Shown: in pieces, positions 1 to 10,900 of the stretch | Numbering within the stretch: position 1 is the stretch's first letter | Layout of the letters: the number at the start of each line of letters is the position of its first letter | From: Chloroflexota bacterium | GTDB taxonomy: Bacteria; Chloroflexota; Limnocylindria; Limnocylindrales; CSP1-4 | Length of the DNA: 41,325 nt | Assembly (NCBI GenBank): GCA_003152995.1 | Contig: PMBR01000134.1 | Location: 1 to 41,325 of the forward strand | Reading direction: 5' to 3' | Program-made: the position numbers and the translations under genes | The notes under the pieces: model-generated | Databases searched by the model: none | Seen by the model: the letters and a program-made list of their open reading frames with translations, nothing else | What the model was told of the DNA's origin: nothing

Positions 1-1
1 T

Positions 2-859
2 CCGAAGCCGGCCGCGAGTCCGAAGCGGGCCGCGAGGCCCAGATCGACCTCGCGCCGCGCCAGACCGTCGCCCGAGCAGGTTGCGCGCGCCTGGGCCCGC
101 AAGCTCGATGCCAAACGCCCCGGCCTCGTCGCCTTCGTCCTCGATCGCCTCGCCGAGGCCAACGGCCGGCCGGCCTGGCAGCCCCGCCTCGACCCCGTCA
201 GCGAGCTGGTACTTACGATCCTGTCCGCCAACAGTGCCGACATCAACGCCGAGGTCGCCTTCGAGGCGCTCCGAACCGCGTATCCGTCCGGCCCGATCCT
301 CGCCGCCGCATCGGAGCCGCGCGCACTGCCGGGCTGGGGCGGCCGCGGCCTGCCGGACCTGGCCCCGCCCAATTGGTCGGCCGTGGAAGTCGCGCCACTG
401 CCCGAGCTGACAGACGTCATCCGTCCCGGCGGCCTGGCCAACCAGAAGGCGCCGCGAATCCCGGCCGCACTGAGCGCGCTGCGGGCCAACGGCGGCAGTT
501 ACTCATTGGAATTCCTGCGCGGGAAGCCGCCGCTCGAGGCGCGCAATTGGCTGGCCGCGATACCCGGCATCGGCAAGAAGACCGCCTCCGTTGTGCTGCT
601 GTTCAGCTTCGGGACGCCGCTGATGCCTGTGGACCGCCACGTCCTGCGCGTGAGCCAGCGCATCGGCCTGATCCCGCCCAAGTCGGACCCGGACCTGGCT
701 CACGACCTGTACCTGGCGATGCTGGCGCCCGAGCAGATGTACGAGGCCCACGTCTCGCTGATCACCCACGGCCGTCGAACCTGCCACGCCCAGCGCCCCG
801 ACTGCGAGCATTGCCCCGTGGCTCCGCGCTGCCGCTTCTTCGACTCCAGGGCGGAGTAG
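2..859 (+). CDS. Endonuclease III-type HhH-GPD DNA glycosylase, 5' truncated
   Basis: Base-excision repair glycosylase/AP lyase; the start lies left of the window, and 285 codons are visible in an open frame running to the TAG. The helix-hairpin-helix reads IPGIGKKTASVVL, whose second Lys (578-580) matches the catalytic Lys of endonuclease III. The loop PVDRHVLRV supplies the catalytic Asp (632-634). The C-terminus has a C-X6-C-X2-C-X5-C cluster (about 780-835), the [4Fe-4S] pattern of the family. The first 25 or so visible residues are Arg/Pro/Ala rich and look like a disordered extension. The gene is convergent with the membrane protein at 861, with one base between the two stops. The family assignment is secure; whether it acts on oxidised pyrimidines (Nth) or mismatches cannot be read from sequence. 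An internal ATG at 383 is not the start, because upstream codons are clearly homologous. Confidence 0.9.
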   Translation, partial: PKPAASPKRAARPRSTSRRARPSPEQVARAWARKLDAKRPGLVAFVLDRLAEANGRPAWQPRLDPVSELVLTILSANSADINAEVAFEALRTAYPSGPILAAASEPRALPGWGGRGLPDLAPPNWSAVEVAPLPELTDVIRPGGLANQKAPRIPAALSALRANGGSYSLEFLRGKPPLEARNWLAAIPGIGKKTASVVLLFSFGTPLMPVDRHVLRVSQRIGLIPPKSDPDLAHDLYLAMLAPEQMYEAHVSLITHGRRTCHAQRPDCEHCPVAPRCRFFDSRAE

Positions 860-860
860 G

Positions 861-1685
861 TCAAGGGCCGACCGGGGGCTGCGATTCAGATCGTCGCCGG
901 CCGGTCGGCGCGAGGAAGCCGACAGCAAGCACGGCCGCGATCGCCGCAGGAATAGGCCACGCATATCCCGGCGGACCCAGCTGAACCGCGGACATCAGCG
1001 CCAGCCCGACTCCGATAAGCAGTGCCAGCGGCCCCGGCGATCCGCGCCAGATGAACAGCCCGAACCCGATGCACGGGAGCGCGTAGTAGAGGATGAAAGC
1101 AGGAGCCACGAAGACGATCAGACCTTCGAGGCCAGGCGGCGGGTCAGCGGCCGCCCGCGCCCACAGGTACCCGAAGAAGGCGGCAGCTCCGATCCCCCAG
1201 ACGAAGAGCCCGAAGCCGCCGATCGATCTCAGCGTCGGGGCCAGCCGCCTCAGCGGCGCCATTGCCGGGCGCACGCGGTCCTTCTTCGGTGGTCGGAGAA
1301 CCGCACGGACGCTCGGCCGCTCGAGGTAGCGGATGGGGGCCAGGAGCACGAAACCCGCCAGCCCGATCTGGACCGCGCCTATGTAGATGAGCAGCGGAGC
1401 GAAGGCGAAGACGGCGACCACCGAGACGGCTGCAAGCACGAACAGAGCCTTCAGCCACGCAATCGGCCAGGCGTAACCGCGACTCAGGCCGGCGCCGGCG
1501 ACGGTCGTGCCGAGGGCGAACCCACCGAATACCAGCAGCGTTAGCGCCGCGGCCGGGCCCATCGCCAGGGCGGCCACGGCGACGCAGATCAGACCGATCG
1601 AACCAGCGCACATCAGCAGATACGCCAGCAGCCGCACGCCGAGCGGCGGAATCGTCTGTGTCGGGGTCGGTCGATCGAGAGCCAA
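861..1685 (-). CDS. Polytopic membrane protein of unknown function, TTG start
   Basis: About 274 residues with roughly eight hydrophobic segments in two groups, separated by a basic loop around RPPKKDRVRPAM, so probably an inner-membrane protein. No catalytic motif or known transporter signature is visible and I do not recognise the family. The start is placed at TTG (1685-1683) because a perfect AGGAGGAGG lies seven bases upstream on the minus strand, and the coding-like sequence (MALDRPTPTQTIPPLGVRLL) begins there. An in-frame ATG at 1733 would add only a low-complexity, poorly coding extension. It follows the giant gene in the same direction but is separated by a hairpin, so it is probably transcribed separately. 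Confidence 0.72.
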   Translation of the reverse strand: MALDRPTPTQTIPPLGVRLLAYLLMCAGSIGLICVAVAALAMGPAAALTLLVFGGFALGTTVAGAGLSRGYAWPIAWLKALFVLAAVSVVAVFAFAPLLIYIGAVQIGLAGFVLLAPIRYLERPSVRAVLRPPKKDRVRPAMAPLRRLAPTLRSIGGFGLFVWGIGAAAFFGYLWARAAADPPPGLEGLIVFVAPAFILYYALPCIGFGLFIWRGSPGPLALLIGVGLALMSAVQLGPPGYAWPIPAAIAAVLAVGFLAPTGRRRSESQPPVGP

Positions 1686-1863
1686 GGCGCCTCCTCCTGG
1701 TCTGCATCGGATCGTGCGCCCTGCGCCGGCCATCCAGTATCGCCCAGCCGACAGCCGGGGCGCGGCGGCCTGGAGGATCCTCACGCCGCCGCCGGCGGCC
1801 GACTCGACTCGCGCCGCCGCCCGGCGGCCGGCTGGGGCTCGCGAGGGCCGCGCCCCATGTGAA

Positions 1864-1891
1864 GAGGCGGGACGATCGCTCGTCCCGCCTC
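1864..1891 (-). terminator. Hairpin downstream of the giant gene
   Basis: Perfect 12-bp inverted repeat (1864-1875 pairs with 1880-1891, loop TCGC), starting 25 bases after the stop of the giant gene. The run of T after the stem is short on the minus strand, so efficiency is uncertain, but stem and position fit a transcription terminator. Confidence 0.6.
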
Positions 1892-1915
1892 GTTCGGTTC
1901 TGCGATGAGCTGCGA

Positions 1916-4900
1916 TCAGCTCGGAGTGCGCAGGCGGATGCGGATGTCGCCGCCGCCGGCAGTGTCGTCGCGCCAGCCGAGGTAGACCCTGGTCGTGGAA
2001 GCGAAGAGGGTCGGGCGGTATGAGGCGCCCGTCTGGTCGCTCCACTTCTCGGCCGGACCGCAGCGCGTGACCGAGCTCGTGCCCGAGCCGGCCTCACATT
2101 GCGCGCCCCAGATGGCGGAGGTTGAGCGGGTGTCGTCCCAGCCGACGATGACGCCGCCGTCGGCCTTGACCGCGAGGGCGAGACCGGTGGCGGGCTTGGC
2201 CGAGGAGTCGCTGACCTGGACGCTCGCGTTCCAGGTGGTGCCGTTGCGGTTGACGACCCGGACGGCGGCGTTGGTCGAGCGACCGTCGAGATAGGCCACG
2301 ACGGGCGAGTTGGCTGAAGTGAGTCCGATGCGCGGGCTCTTGTCGAGAGAGGAGGCACCGGAGTCGTCGCTGACCTTGGTGTTTGTCGACCAGGCGGTCG
2401 CGGTCGGACCGAGAGAGGCGGTGTAGATGTCGCCGCCGCCGGTCCGATTGTCCTGCCAGGCCGCCCAGGCCGTGCCGTCGGAGGCGACCGCAACGTCTGG
2501 TGCCGCCTTCACGGCCGAGGTATTGGAAGTGGTGATGTTGTAGTTGGTCGACCACGTCGTCGAGCCTGAGGGCAGGCGCGCCGAGTAGATGTTGACCTGG
2601 CTGCTGCGGGCGTCATACCAGACCGCCACCGCAATTCCGGCCGAACTCACCGAGATGCGCGGGCTGCTCTGGATCGCGGTCGCGGTGTCGCTGTTGACCT
2701 TGATGTTCGCGCTCCAGGTCGTGCCGGTGCGCTTGGCGAAGTAGATGTCGGTGTTGGTCGAGCCGTTGCGATCGTCGGCCCAGACGACGTAGAGGTTGCC
2801 CGAGCCATCGATGGCGATCGAAGGCGTGCGCTGGCCGGTCGTGCCGGTGTCGGAGTTGAGCCTGGTCTCGGCCGCCCAGACCCCGGTGGTCGGGTTGCGC
2901 GAGCTGAAGTAGATGTCGGTGTTGCCGTTTCGGCTGTCCTCCCAGACCGCGTAGACCGTGCCGTCGGAACCGACGACGAAGCTCGCGTTGTCCTGGAGAG
3001 CAGTTCCGGTGTCGGTGTTGACCTTTGCGCCGGCGGCCCAGCTGATCGAGCGAACCGAACTCTTGGGCGTCACGGTCGAAGCCGGCGGGTTGGCGGCGGC
3101 GCCCTCGCGGTTGCCGGCCTTATCGACCGCGACCGTCAGGACGTCGTAGATACCGGCACCCGAGCCGAAGGTGAGCGTGAAGCTGCCCGAAGCCGTCGCG
3201 CTGGTGCCGCCCGAGGTCCAGGCGCCGGGGGTTGCCCCGTCGCCGGTCTTGTAGCGATACCAGAACTCGACGCTCGCGAGCCCGCTGCCGTTGGTGTTGT
3301 CCGAGGCCGTGTAGGCGATCGAGATACTCGCCGCCGAACTGGTCGAAGGCGGTGCCGTGATGGTCGATGTCGGCGCGGTCGAGTCGAGAACGGTCGATGC
3401 GTCCGCAGCCGACGGTGCGGCCTCGGCGTTTGTGGCCGCGTCGGTGGCGATTGTGTAGAACTGGTATGTGCCGGCGCCTGAACTCAGCGTCACGGCGAAC
3501 GTGCCGCTGGTTGCCGAGCTGGTCGCGGTCGCGACCTTGGTCCAGGCGGACCAGGTAGTCGAGCCGGCGACTTCGTAGCGCTGGTACAGATCGACCTTGG
3601 AGAGACCCGAGCCACCGGTGTTATCGGCGGCCGTGTATGGCACCGACAGGGCCGTGGCGTTGACCACCGCCGGAAGGGCTCCGGCTGCCGAAGTGGGTGC
3701 CGTTGTGTCGAGGACGGTGAACGTGTCGGCGCTCGCGGGGGCAGCCTCGCGGTTGCCCGCAGCATCGATGCCGATCGTATAGAACTCGTAGCGGCCCGCG
3801 CCGCTCGAGAGGGTCACGCTGATCGGCGAGGTCGTCGCCGTGGTGAGCTTCGCCCAGGTGGTGAACGTCGTGCCCCCGGCGGCCTCGAAGCGCTGCCAGA
3901 GTTCGACCGAGGCGACGCCCGTGCCGCCGGTATCGGTTGCGGTGTAGGGGACAGACAGTGCCGTGGTCTTGGTGCCGCCGGCGAGAGTGCTGGCGGCCGA
4001 GACAGGTGCCGTGGTGTCGAGGACCGTGAACGCGTCGGCGACGGATGGCGCGGCCTCGCGGTTGCCCGCTGCGTCGACGGCGATCGTGTAGAACTCGTAG
4101 CGGCCGTCGCCGCTGCCCAGAGTCACCGCTATCGGCGAGGCCGTGGCGGTCGCGACCTTGGCCCAGGCGGAGAAGGTCGTGCTGCCGGCAGCTTCGAAGC
4201 GCTGCCAGAGTTCGACCGAGCTCAAGCCGGAGCCGTTGGTGTTGTCCGACGCCGTGTAGGTGACCGAGACGCTCGTGCCGGTTCGCGGCGTGGTCAGAGA
4301 CCCTGCCGCAGACGTCGGCGCGGTGGTATCGAGGACCGTGAAGGCATCGGCCGAGGCCGGGGCGGCTTCACGGCCGCCGCTTGGACTGACGCCGATCGAG
4401 TAGAACTCGCAGCGGCCGGGGCCACTGGAGAGCGTAACGCTGAAGGTGCCGCTGCTCGCGGAGCTGGTCACCGTCGCTACCTTGGCCCACGCGGACCAGG
4501 TAGTGGAACCCGCGGGCTGGCATCGCTGCCAGAGCTCGACGCTGCTGACGGCGCCTCCGGTGACCGTGTAGGGAACGCTGAGTGCGGTCGAGTGAACCGC
4601 GCGCGCCAGCGGTCCCGCGACGGTAAGCGGCACCGTGGTGTCGCGCACGGTGAATGCGTCGGCACTTGCGGGTGCGGCCTCGCGGTTGCCCACGAGATCG
4701 ATGCCGACGGTGTAGAACTCGTACCGTCCGTCGGCCGTGGTTGCCACGGTGAACGGCGAGGCCGTCCCGGTCGCCAGCAGCGCCCAGGCACCCATCGAGC
4801 CACCGGCAGGCTGGAAGCGCTGCCAGAGCTCGACGCTGGTGACGCCGGAGCCGTTGGTATCGGTCGCGGTGTAGGCCACGCTGATGCTCGACGCGGTCGT

Positions 4901-7900
4901 CGTGGCCGGCAGGGCGCCCGCCGAACTGACGGGCGGAGTGGAGTCGAGGATCGTCGAGGCATCCGCGCTCGCGGGCGCGGCCTCGGCGTTGCCTGCGACG
5001 TCGGTGCCCAGAGTGCGGAACTCGTATGACCCGTCCGAGCCCAGAGTGATCGGGATCGTCCCGCTCGCCGCCGGGTTGGTGACCGTGGCCACTGTCGTCC
5101 ACGAACCGAAGCTCGTGCCTCCGGCGGCCTTGAAGCGGTCCTGGAGCTGCAGGCTGGCCACGCCCGAGCCGTTGGCGTCGCTAGCGGTGAACGGGACGTT
5201 CTGGGCTTTGACGTTGACCCGGGCCGGCATGGCCCCGGTCGCCGTCACCGGCGCCGTCCGGTCGAGAACCGTCCAGCAGTCGGCGACAGCCGGAGCGGTC
5301 TCCCAGTTGCCGGCCTGGTCGTAGGCGGCCGTGTAGAACTCGTACCGCCCATCGTTGCTGGGCAGGGTCATCGCGATCGGCGAAGTAGTGGCGGATGTGA
5401 CGGACGTCCAGTCCGACCATGTGGTCGATCCGGCCGCCTGGAACCGGCGGTACAGGTAGACCCCTTGAAGGCCGGTCCCGTTCGCGTTGTCGCTCGCCGT
5501 GTAGGGAATGGAGATTGACCTGGACTTGACCGCGGCAGCAAGTGGCCCGGCCGTCGAGGTCGGCGCCACCGTGTCGAGGGTCAGAACCGTATCGGCCGTC
5601 GCCGGAGGAGCCTCGCGGTTGCCCGCGGCGTCGATGGCAATGCTGTAGAACTGGTATGTGCCGTCACCGGAGTCGAAGGCCAGGGTGAAGTTGCCATATG
5701 GCTGCGTATCGGCCAGCTTCCAAACCGTGAACGTCGAAGACGCGGGCGGCGCATAGCGCCACCAGAGTTCGACGTTGGCCACTCCTGACGAGGAGTCGCT
5801 GGAGTCGGCATAGAGGCTGAAGGAGTTCTTCTCCGAGGTCGCGATGGTGGCCGGCGACGTCGCCGAGGCGGGCGCCGTCGTGTCCCGGATGATCGACGCA
5901 TCGGGCAAATCCGGGGCGGCTTCTCGCGTGCCGGCGACCGTGTCGACCGCGATGGTGTAGAGCTGATAGGTTCCTTCGCCCTGGGCGAGCGGCGCCGTCA
6001 GGGTACCCGGAGCGGTGGCCGTCGCGACCTTCGTCCAGGGCCCGTTGGGCGCGAGGCGCTCCCACAACTCGACCGAGCCGGAGCCCGACGCGAATTCGGC
6101 CGTGTAAGGAACCGTCGCCGAAGCCTGGTTGGTAGCGGCGGGGGCGCCGACCACCGAAGAGCTGGGGTCGTTGCCCGTCGTGTAGTGCGTTGCCGCGCTC
6201 GTCTGGGGCGATCCCGCCTGGTAGTTGCCGGCATAGTCGCTGACCGTGGTTGCGAACTCGTAGAAGCCCTCACCTTGCGTCAGGGTCACATCCGCCGAAG
6301 TGGCCGGCGCAAAGACCATGGCCGGGATTTGCCATGAACTCCAGGCTGCGTCCTGGTTGGCGCGATACCGGCTCCAAACGTCGATCGCCTCGACGCCGGA
6401 GCCCAGTCCGTCCGAAGTCGTGAACGGGATTGTGATCGTCGATGACGAAGTGCGCGCGGCAATCGGACCCGCAGAGGATGTCGGACGCGTACTGTCACCT
6501 ATCACCACCGCGTCGGCGGTGTCCGGTGGCAACTCGCGAGCGCCGGAGGCGGATACCGCGATCGAGTAGAACTCGTATTTGCCCTCGGGTCCGATGGTGA
6601 AGGGCACCTCGTCGCCCTGGGCAGCCGACCCGACCATGGCCCAGGCCGTGAAGTTGGTCGAGCCATTGGGGGCGTACCGCTCCCAGAGCTCGTACGGCAT
6701 GTTGCTCTCGACCGACAGGTAGAGCACGCCTGGGCGTTGCCCAACCGGGGCGTAGACGACGTGCGACTCCGGAAGGGGGCCGAAATAGGTGCTCGCTTCG
6801 GGTTCAGTCGGCCATGGCTCGGCGTTCCCGATCGCGTCGACTGCGCTCGACGCGAACTGGTAGTAGCCCTCGCCCTTCCAGAAGTCGAAGGAAAGGGCGC
6901 CGCCCGGCTGGCAGTTCCCGGCCGAATTCCAATCCGGCCATGGATCGGCCTCGTGCCCGATCCATCGCCACCAGACTCCGACGCTGACGGCTCCGCTGCC
7001 TGCGTCCGAAGCCTGACATTGGATGTCATATGGTGTCGTCGACACCGTCGTGGGCAAGGCACCCACGGTGGACGTCGGTGGTGTGTGGTCGAGCAGCACC
7101 GTCGCGTCCGCGGTTGCGGGCGGATCCTCGCTGGCCCCAAGGCTGTCGACTGCGATCGTATAGAACTCGTAGCGGCCTTCGAGTTCAAGGTTCAGCGGTA
7201 TCGGCCAGGTGTCGGTCGTTAGCTTCTTGGACCATGCGCCGAACGAGTCAGAGCCTGCCGGTTCGAAGCGCTGCCACAGTTCCACCGAGCCGGTGCCGGA
7301 CGGATATGCCGCCGTGTACTGGAGCGAGATCGATCCCGAAATGACCTCGGGGTTCTGGAGTGGGAGGACCTGAGACTCGAGCACCGGGGCGGTCTGGTCC
7401 AGGATCGTCCTGGCGTCCGGCTTGGTGCCCCACCATAGGCCTTCGCAACAAGGAACCCATTCACGGTTCCCCGCCAAATCTGTACCGATCGTGTAGAAGG
7501 CGTACTCGCCGGGGCCCTGATCTAGCGAGATGGTGAACGGCGATGTGGTGCCGGACGCCACAAGCTGGTAGTCGTGGAGCGGGCCGCCCTCCCACAGCTC
7601 CACGCTCGTGATCCCGGAGCCGCCACCGTCGGACGAGGCGAAGGGCACTCGGAGCGTCGTGCTCGACACCTTTGCCGGCAGCAGGAAGGTGTTGGTGGAC
7701 GGCGCATAGCGGTCGTACATAGTTGAGGCATCAGCGACGACCGGGGCGGCCTCGTGCTGGTCGGCATTGTCAATGCCTATGCTGTAGAACTCGTACCTCC
7801 CATCCATATTCGACAGCGACATATTGAAGGATGCCGACGGAGCATTCTGGTAACAGACTTGCCACGTAGACCATGCCGCAGAGCCAAAGGCCTGGTATCT

Positions 7901-10900
7901 GCACCAGATGTCGACCTGGGAGATGCCGTTGCCGTTGTCTGTCGCGGTGTAGGACATGGGTATGAACCAGTCATCACCGTTCCACGTGGGCGGGAGCGGG
8001 TTCACCCGCGTTATCGGCTCAGTACCAGGTGGTGGGGCAAACACCACGGAGGCGTCGGCCACAGCAGGAGCCGCCTCGGCGTTGCCAGAGGCATCCACGG
8101 CTGTGGTGTAGAACTCGTAGGTGCCATCGCCCTGAGCTAGGTCAACCTGAACGGGCGACGCAACCGCGCCGATGATGGTCCAGGGCCCAAACGTCGTGTC
8201 CGGCGGGCTCTTGAATCGCTTCCACAGGTAAACCTGAGCGACTGAGTCGTTGTCTGACGCCGTGTAGGCAACGGACAGAGTGCGGCTCCCCACGTTCGCC
8301 GGCAGCGCGTTGACCGACGAGACTGGGGGCGTAGTGTCGAAGGCAACGCGTCCGATCGATCGATACTGTGTCGCCGTGTTGCCGGCAGCGTCTCGGACCT
8401 CGACGTAGATGTCGTGGTTGCCGAGTCCGGCCGAGAGGTCGAACGTCGAATGTTCCTGATACGGCAGCCAGGTTGCCTGAGCCAGCGCGTCGGCGCTCTC
8501 TGCGATCCGCATCCCAGCCAGGGGCTCGCTGGAACTCGTGACCCACACGTCGGCATGGTCCAATTGCGTCTGCACAGTGCCGCCATCGAGTGTGACTACG
8601 AAATCAGGCGGAGTGACATCGTCGGCGACCGTGATCGGGGCGACCTTTACAACTGGACCGACGGCCCCGTTGGATCCGACCAGCGTGGCATCGTAGGTGT
8701 AGACGCCAGCCGGCAGGGGACCATCCTGCTGGACCGTGGTGCCGACAGCAACGGAACTCGTCACCACTGTCCCATTACTGTCTGTGCGGTGAATGATGAT
8801 CTGGCCAGAAGTGGCGCTTGTGGCCAGGTTGACCTTTACGATGCCGCCATCAGCTGGTACCGGAGCAATCCCCAAAGAGCCGAGCGCAGCGTCATCATTC
8901 GGAGAGAGCGGATCCAACCCGCGCGCGACTTCGGATCCATCCGCCTCGCCGCCGCCGTCTGTGTCGGGGCTGGTCGGATTGGTCCCGGCTGCAAGTTCCT
9001 GGGCCAGCGTCAGGCCGTCGCCATCGGCATCGGTTGCGCCGTCAGACGGATCGAGCGGGTTGGTGCCCAGATAGGCTTCTGCCTGGTTCGTGATCCCGTC
9101 GTTGTCCGAGTCCACCCCGGCCGCGAGCGTCACGCTGGTGGACGAAGTCAACGTGAATGGTTGCGAGTGGTTGTCGGTACCCGTGGCCGTCAGGTCGACC
9201 TGATAAGTGCCAGCGAGCCCGGTTCCCCAGACATTGGCTCCGTACGTACCGTCATCTTGCGACGGATCATCGGCCATGCCATCGTCCGGGATTGCGAAAC
9301 GCCGAACCTTCCCAGAAGGGTCGGTGATAGCTGCGACAACCTGAGAATTCGTGATCGCCCTGGAATCGTCGGACACGGTACCCGTGATCCCGAATGGCAT
9401 TCCCGCGTCGCCCCGCGGAGTAACGCTGAACGACAGACCGGGTGCTCCCTGGGCCATTGAAGTGAGCTTGGCCGACTTCTTTGCGACCAGAGGCTTGGGG
9501 CCCGGAGGTGGGGCCGTCGTCCCTGACGTGACGGTAATGTCGTAAGTTGTGCGTCCTATCGTGTTGATGCCGTCGCCAGCCACCAGCACGACCGCGAGTG
9601 CGTTGTTGGTTGCGCTCGGGTCGGTCGGTCTGACGACTCGGGTGATTCCAGTCCCGCCGAGATCTGTGGTGGTGATGACGTAGTTGGTAGGGGTGCCGGC
9701 GAAGCCGTCCACGTGGCTTCCGGTCCGATCCCAGCGGATGGGGACGAGGGCAACGTGCGCGTCCTCCGCTATTGGATGGCCGGCACTAGAGATCCGCACA
9801 GACACCCAGGTATTCCCGGTCGGAACCGCGTAAAGCAGAACCTCCCCCTGCGTGTCCTCGATGGTCCGCGTCACCGTGGCAGATTGCGTGGTGAGTAGAT
9901 CGCCGTTCGACCCGCCTCGTATGTTCAAGTCCGAGAGCCCATCCTGGGACTTGTACTCACACGAGCCATTCCAACAGCTGTCGAGCAGGGCCGTAACATA
10001 GAAGTCCCGCAGCCAATCCTCGACGTTCGCCTTAGGCGGGCCGCTGGGAGGGTTGATCGCCGCGGAAACCCTTCCGAGCGGGGTGGGAGAGTTGAGCTCG
10101 GCTGCAATCGCGGCCAGGAGTTTCGCCAGCGATTGCTTGTTCGTTGAGACGATGGTTGACTTGGCAAGCCGCTCGGCAAAGTACTGGAGAATTGCGCCGG
10201 AATCGTAGCTCGTGCCCCCGACGAGCGGAGACTCCGTGTCAATGTGAGCGAGCGAGTAGCCGTTGAGCAAGTCCTGCGTCGCCTGCCAGTAAGTGCCGAA
10301 GTCCGTCCCTCTGTAGCTATCCCACTCACCGGGGCCAGTGAACAGGTCCATGGCCGCGGTTGCTGAACTTTCGATGAGAGTTCCGGAACTGACCTTGTAG
10401 TCAAGCCCAATCTGGGGCCAAGCCCAGAGCCCGTCTTGGACGATGTGCCAGAACTCATGGTCGATGGTGGTGGACCAGATATTGGCAAGCACGGGCAAGG
10501 CTGCGTCACCCGGAATCCAGGTCCTGGCCCAATCCCTGAACCATTCCTCATAGTTGGACTGTTGCAATAGGACGAGCCCCGGCGCTGGCGTGTAGCCCGA
10601 ACTGTTGCCGCAAACCTGTAAGACCGTGCCGGACAACCCATAACACAGGTCGGTCCGAATTTCGATCGTGACGGTGTCGGGCGGCGCCCATCCCGTGAAG
10701 CCCGCAGCGTTGAGGAGATCGGTGTAGTTCTGGAGAGCCGCATCGCCGCGGACCTGAATCTCCCTCGCAATCTCGGCGGCAATCACGGAGTGCTTAGTAA
10801 GGGTCTGCAGGGTCGGGCTCACAAGACCGTCCGGGTGGTATTTGACCTCGACGTGCTTGCCAGCCGCCTTGGGCAGCGTGACCCAATTCGTGTCGGCGTC

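Noticed and set aside
861-2045. Long open frame extending upstream of the membrane protein
   Set aside because: The part beyond 1685 is Arg/Pro-rich shadow coding of non-coding sequence, crosses the giant gene's terminator and enters the giant gene itself.
3056-8323. CRISPR-like regular repeats
   Set aside because: The unit is about 310 bp, in frame and protein-coding, with diverged copies rather than short identical repeats with spacers.
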